Below, one piece after another: positions 14,594-16,367 of a stretch of 16,367 nucleotides of DNA. The position numbers were made by a program, and so were the translations under genes. This DNA is from Bacteroidota bacterium (lineage in GTDB: Bacteria; Bacteroidota; Bacteroidia; Bacteroidales; VadinHA17): the NCBI GenBank assembly GCA_030631445.1, contig DAOVLD010000013.1, positions 1-16,367 of the forward strand, written 5' to 3'. Each line of letters opens with the position of its first letter. Positions within the stretch are counted from its first letter, which is position 1. The notes under the pieces were generated by a model, which was given only the letters and a program-made list of their open reading frames with translations, was not told the origin of the DNA and ran no database searches.

Positions 14594-14765
14594 TGGAGAA
14601 AGTAGGAAGCAGGAAGTAAGAAGAAGTAGGTAGAAAGAAGCGGTGAGAGATGAGTGAAGAAAGAAGAGGAGAAAAGAAGTAAGGAGTAGGAAGTAAGAAG
14701 TAAGAAGTAAGAAGTAAGAAGTAAGAAGTTGGAAGTAGGAAGGACATAAGGAGTAAGGAGCGAGA
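14594..14765 (+). repeat. Purine-rich heptamer array (AAGTAAG) after polA
   Basis: Five perfect tandem copies of AAGTAAG occupy 14691-14725, followed by AAGTTGG and AAGTAGG in phase, and preceded by looser AGGAAGTAAGAAG-type units from 14598. The entire 170 bp is almost pure A/G plus single T. At ~14766 it switches to pyrimidine-rich TTTTTAACTACCTTTTCTTAC, just before the end of the convergent protease gene. It is the clearest of the strand-polarised repeats in the window. Confidence 0.9.
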
Positions 14766-14791
14766 TTTTTAACTACCTTTTCTTACTTTTC

Positions 14792-14845
14792 AAAAAATTA
14801 ATTACGTTATTAATCACAGTTTTTATCACGTGATTATAATTACGA
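14792..14845 (-). terminator. Candidate terminator of the S41 protease gene
   Basis: Read leftward, an imperfect stem with the perfect core TAATCAC (14811-14817) / GTGATTA (14830-14836) and 12-nt loop is followed by AATTAATTTTTTG, a T6 tract (14792-14797 on the complement). Outer sequence (TAATTA on both sides) can extend the stem. The stem is AT-rich, so the prediction is weak. The palindrome ATCACGTGAT (14825-14834) lies within it. Confidence 0.35.
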
Positions 14846-14849
14846 AATT

Positions 14850-16367
14850 TTATTGATCAGAAGAATTGAGAATGGCAGTGTATATGTTTTTCCCTTCAAG
14901 TAGTTCACATGCTTTTTCTATTTGTTTGTCATAAGCAAGTGAAGACTGTATCATACCAGAACGGTAATAATAGCGGTCAACAATAAATTCTTCAAGAAGG
15001 ATTTTAATTTCCTTGCTAAAGGTATTCATGTCCTGTTCAAGATCGTGCGAAAGTCTTTTTGAAAGCGCTGTGAATTCGTTCTCGGAAAGTTGGTAATATT
15101 TTTCTTTTTTTGCAGTTTTTTCCAATGTACGTAATACCTGTTCGGTTTTAGTTTTATAATTAAAGTTTTGTTCTTTAACAAAAGCGATAAAATCAAGATA
15201 AATATCGTCAGTAAGCTTAAAATCACCAGGAGGAAGTAGCGAGTCATGTGTTAAATAATAACGGGTTGAAAAGTCGAAAAACAAAAAACCGGTAAAAAGT
15301 TCAATAGTAAGCTGGCTATAATTATCCTTTTTAATTTCAATATCAGGAGAAATACCACCGCCGTCATAAACCAATCGACCATTTTTGGTTTTATATTCTG
15401 AAATCAGGGAATCCGGTATATGACCAACGCTTCCGTCCTCATTACGATTGGAGTAATCCAGCGCCTGGATACAACGCCCGCTGGGGATATAATACTTTGC
15501 CGTTGTCACCTTAAGTCTTGAATTATAGCTTAAAGGACGAGTGGTTTGAACAAGACCCTTTCCAAAGGTACGGGTACCGACAATTACTGCCCTGTCAATA
15601 TCCTGAAGAGCACCTGCAACGATTTCTGATGCTGATGCAGACCCCCGGTCTACAAGAACAACAAGGGGTGTTTGAGTATCAACCGGAAGATTCCTTGCCC
15701 TGTATATTTCATCGAATTGTTTTACTTTGCCCCTGGTACTGACTATTTCCTGCCCTTTGTCAACAAAAAGATTTGAAACGTTAACTGCCTCGATAAGTAA
15801 ACCGCCCGGATTTCCTCGCAAATCAAGAATTAATGATTTTAAAGAATATGTTTTCTTAAGATCAGAAAGAGCGTTTTTAACATCTTTAAAGCAATCCTGT
15901 GTGAAGTTTGAAAGACGGATATAGCCAATATTTTCATTAAGCATACCATAATAAGGAACACCGGTGACATGGATTTTTTTGCGGATAAGAGTAACTGTAA
16001 AGTGTTCATTAATTCCATATCGTTTAATGGTTACTCCAACTTCGGTGTCAGGCAGACCTTTTAACAGGTCACTTACTTTGTGAAGAGCCAATCCCTCAAT
16101 AGATTTACTATCTATCTCCCGGATAATATCTCCGGCTTTCAGTCCTGCTAAATCTGCCGGGAAATTTTTATATATCTCAGAAATAACAGTATAATCACCA
16201 CTTTTCCTGATTAACGAACCAATACCTCCGTATTTACCTGTTGTTGCAAAATTAAAATCGTCAATGTCTGATTCCGGAATATAAACAGTGTAAGGATCAA
16301 GTGATTGGAGCATTTCATTAATGCTTATTTCAATCAGTTTTTCCGGTTCAATATCATCGACATAAAA
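14850..16367 (-). CDS. S41-family C-terminal processing protease (CtpA/Prc type), N-terminus outside window
   Basis: 505 codons are visible; the frame is open to the right edge, so the true start lies beyond it and the Met at 16313 is internal. The visible start (FYVDDIEPEKL, then LDPYTVYIP) is the usual N-terminal helical region of this family. It continues into TTGKYGGIG, a PDZ domain (visible residues ~45-130) and the S41 protease core. The Ser-Lys dyad is Ser245 in GSASASE and Lys270 in TFGKGLVQ, with Asp256 at the expected spacing, so it should be active. Such enzymes trim periplasmic or envelope proteins, including cell-wall hydrolase regulators. The C-terminal ~200 residues after the core resemble the family tail. 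It converges with polA over a 256-bp repeat-rich gap. Confidence 0.92.
   Translation of the reverse strand, partial: FYVDDIEPEKLIEISINEMLQSLDPYTVYIPESDIDDFNFATTGKYGGIGSLIRKSGDYTVISEIYKNFPADLAGLKAGDIIREIDSKSIEGLALHKVSDLLKGLPDTEVGVTIKRYGINEHFTVTLIRKKIHVTGVPYYGMLNENIGYIRLSNFTQDCFKDVKNALSDLKKTYSLKSLILDLRGNPGGLLIEAVNVSNLFVDKGQEIVSTRGKVKQFDEIYRARNLPVDTQTPLVVLVDRGSASASEIVAGALQDIDRAVIVGTRTFGKGLVQTTRPLSYNSRLKVTTAKYYIPSGRCIQALDYSNRNEDGSVGHIPDSLISEYKTKNGRLVYDGGGISPDIEIKKDNYSQLTIELFTGFLFFDFSTRYYLTHDSLLPPGDFKLTDDIYLDFIAFVKEQNFNYKTKTEQVLRTLEKTAKKEKYYQLSENEFTALSKRLSHDLEQDMNTFSKEIKILLEEFIVDRYYYRSGMIQSSLAYDKQIEKACELLEGKNIYTAILNSSDQ

Noticed and set aside
14547..14747. - strand open frame encoding repetitive Leu/Pro/Thr/Ser/Tyr/Phe sequence
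   Set aside because: It is a direct translation of the AAGTAAG heptamer array and runs into the end of polA; a repeat artefact, not a gene.
14825..14834. ATCACGTGAT as a third parS
   Set aside because: Outside the CACGTG core the flanks do not match the TGTTYCACGTGRAACA consensus, unlike the two sites at 4866 and 4941.
1..16367. tRNA or rRNA genes
   Set aside because: No cloverleaf with conserved GGTTCRANYC-type arm or rRNA signature was seen on either strand by eye.

Overview
The window looks like chromosomal core DNA from an AT-rich member of the Bacteroidota, probably Bacteroidales-like. Three things suggest this. The gene order DUF4292 - EnvC-like - RsbW-like ATPase - ybeY - mnmG - (purine gene) - uvrC is familiar from that phylum. 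Start codons lack convincing Shine-Dalgarno sequences. The two best promoter candidates fit the Bacteroidota pattern TTTG-N20-TAnnTTTG. No phage, transposase, CRISPR array, rRNA or tRNA was recognised.

Layout. Bases 1-2049 hold an envelope cluster on the + strand: the 3' end of a DUF4292 lipoprotein gene, an overlapping EnvC-type amidase activator, and a small RsbW-like ATPase. ybeY (2337-2750) and mnmG (2882-4753) serve rRNA and tRNA maturation. Between mnmG and the adenine deaminase gene ade (4970-6607) are two identical perfect 16-bp palindromes, TGTTCCACGTGGAACA, 75 bp apart. These match the ParB-binding site parS and suggest an origin-proximal location. uvrC (6992-8839) follows. A long-chain polyprenyl diphosphate synthase lies on the - strand (9369-10343), divergent from a small ArsR-family regulator (10679-10975) that has a good promoter and an operator-like inverted repeat. 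Then come queD-like (11220-11669) and polA (11813-14593) on +, and a convergent S41/CtpA protease on - that runs off the right edge.

The genes are housekeeping: cell-wall remodelling (EnvC-like, S41 protease, polyprenyl carrier), RNA modification and maturation (YbeY, MnmG, QueD), DNA repair and replication (UvrC, Pol I) and purine salvage (Ade). Nothing in the coding sequence forms an obvious new system.

The unusual content is between genes. Many intergenic gaps hold degenerate 7-8-bp tandem repeats with a consistent polarity: purine-rich on the sense strand just after gene ends, pyrimidine-rich just before the next gene start or convergent gene end. There is also a 58-bp element present twice (52/58 identical), a hairpin with a 15-bp inverted partner 1.4 kb away, and a CTTTGTG/CACAAAG inverted repeat. 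The parS pair and the polarised repeats are the observations most worth following up.
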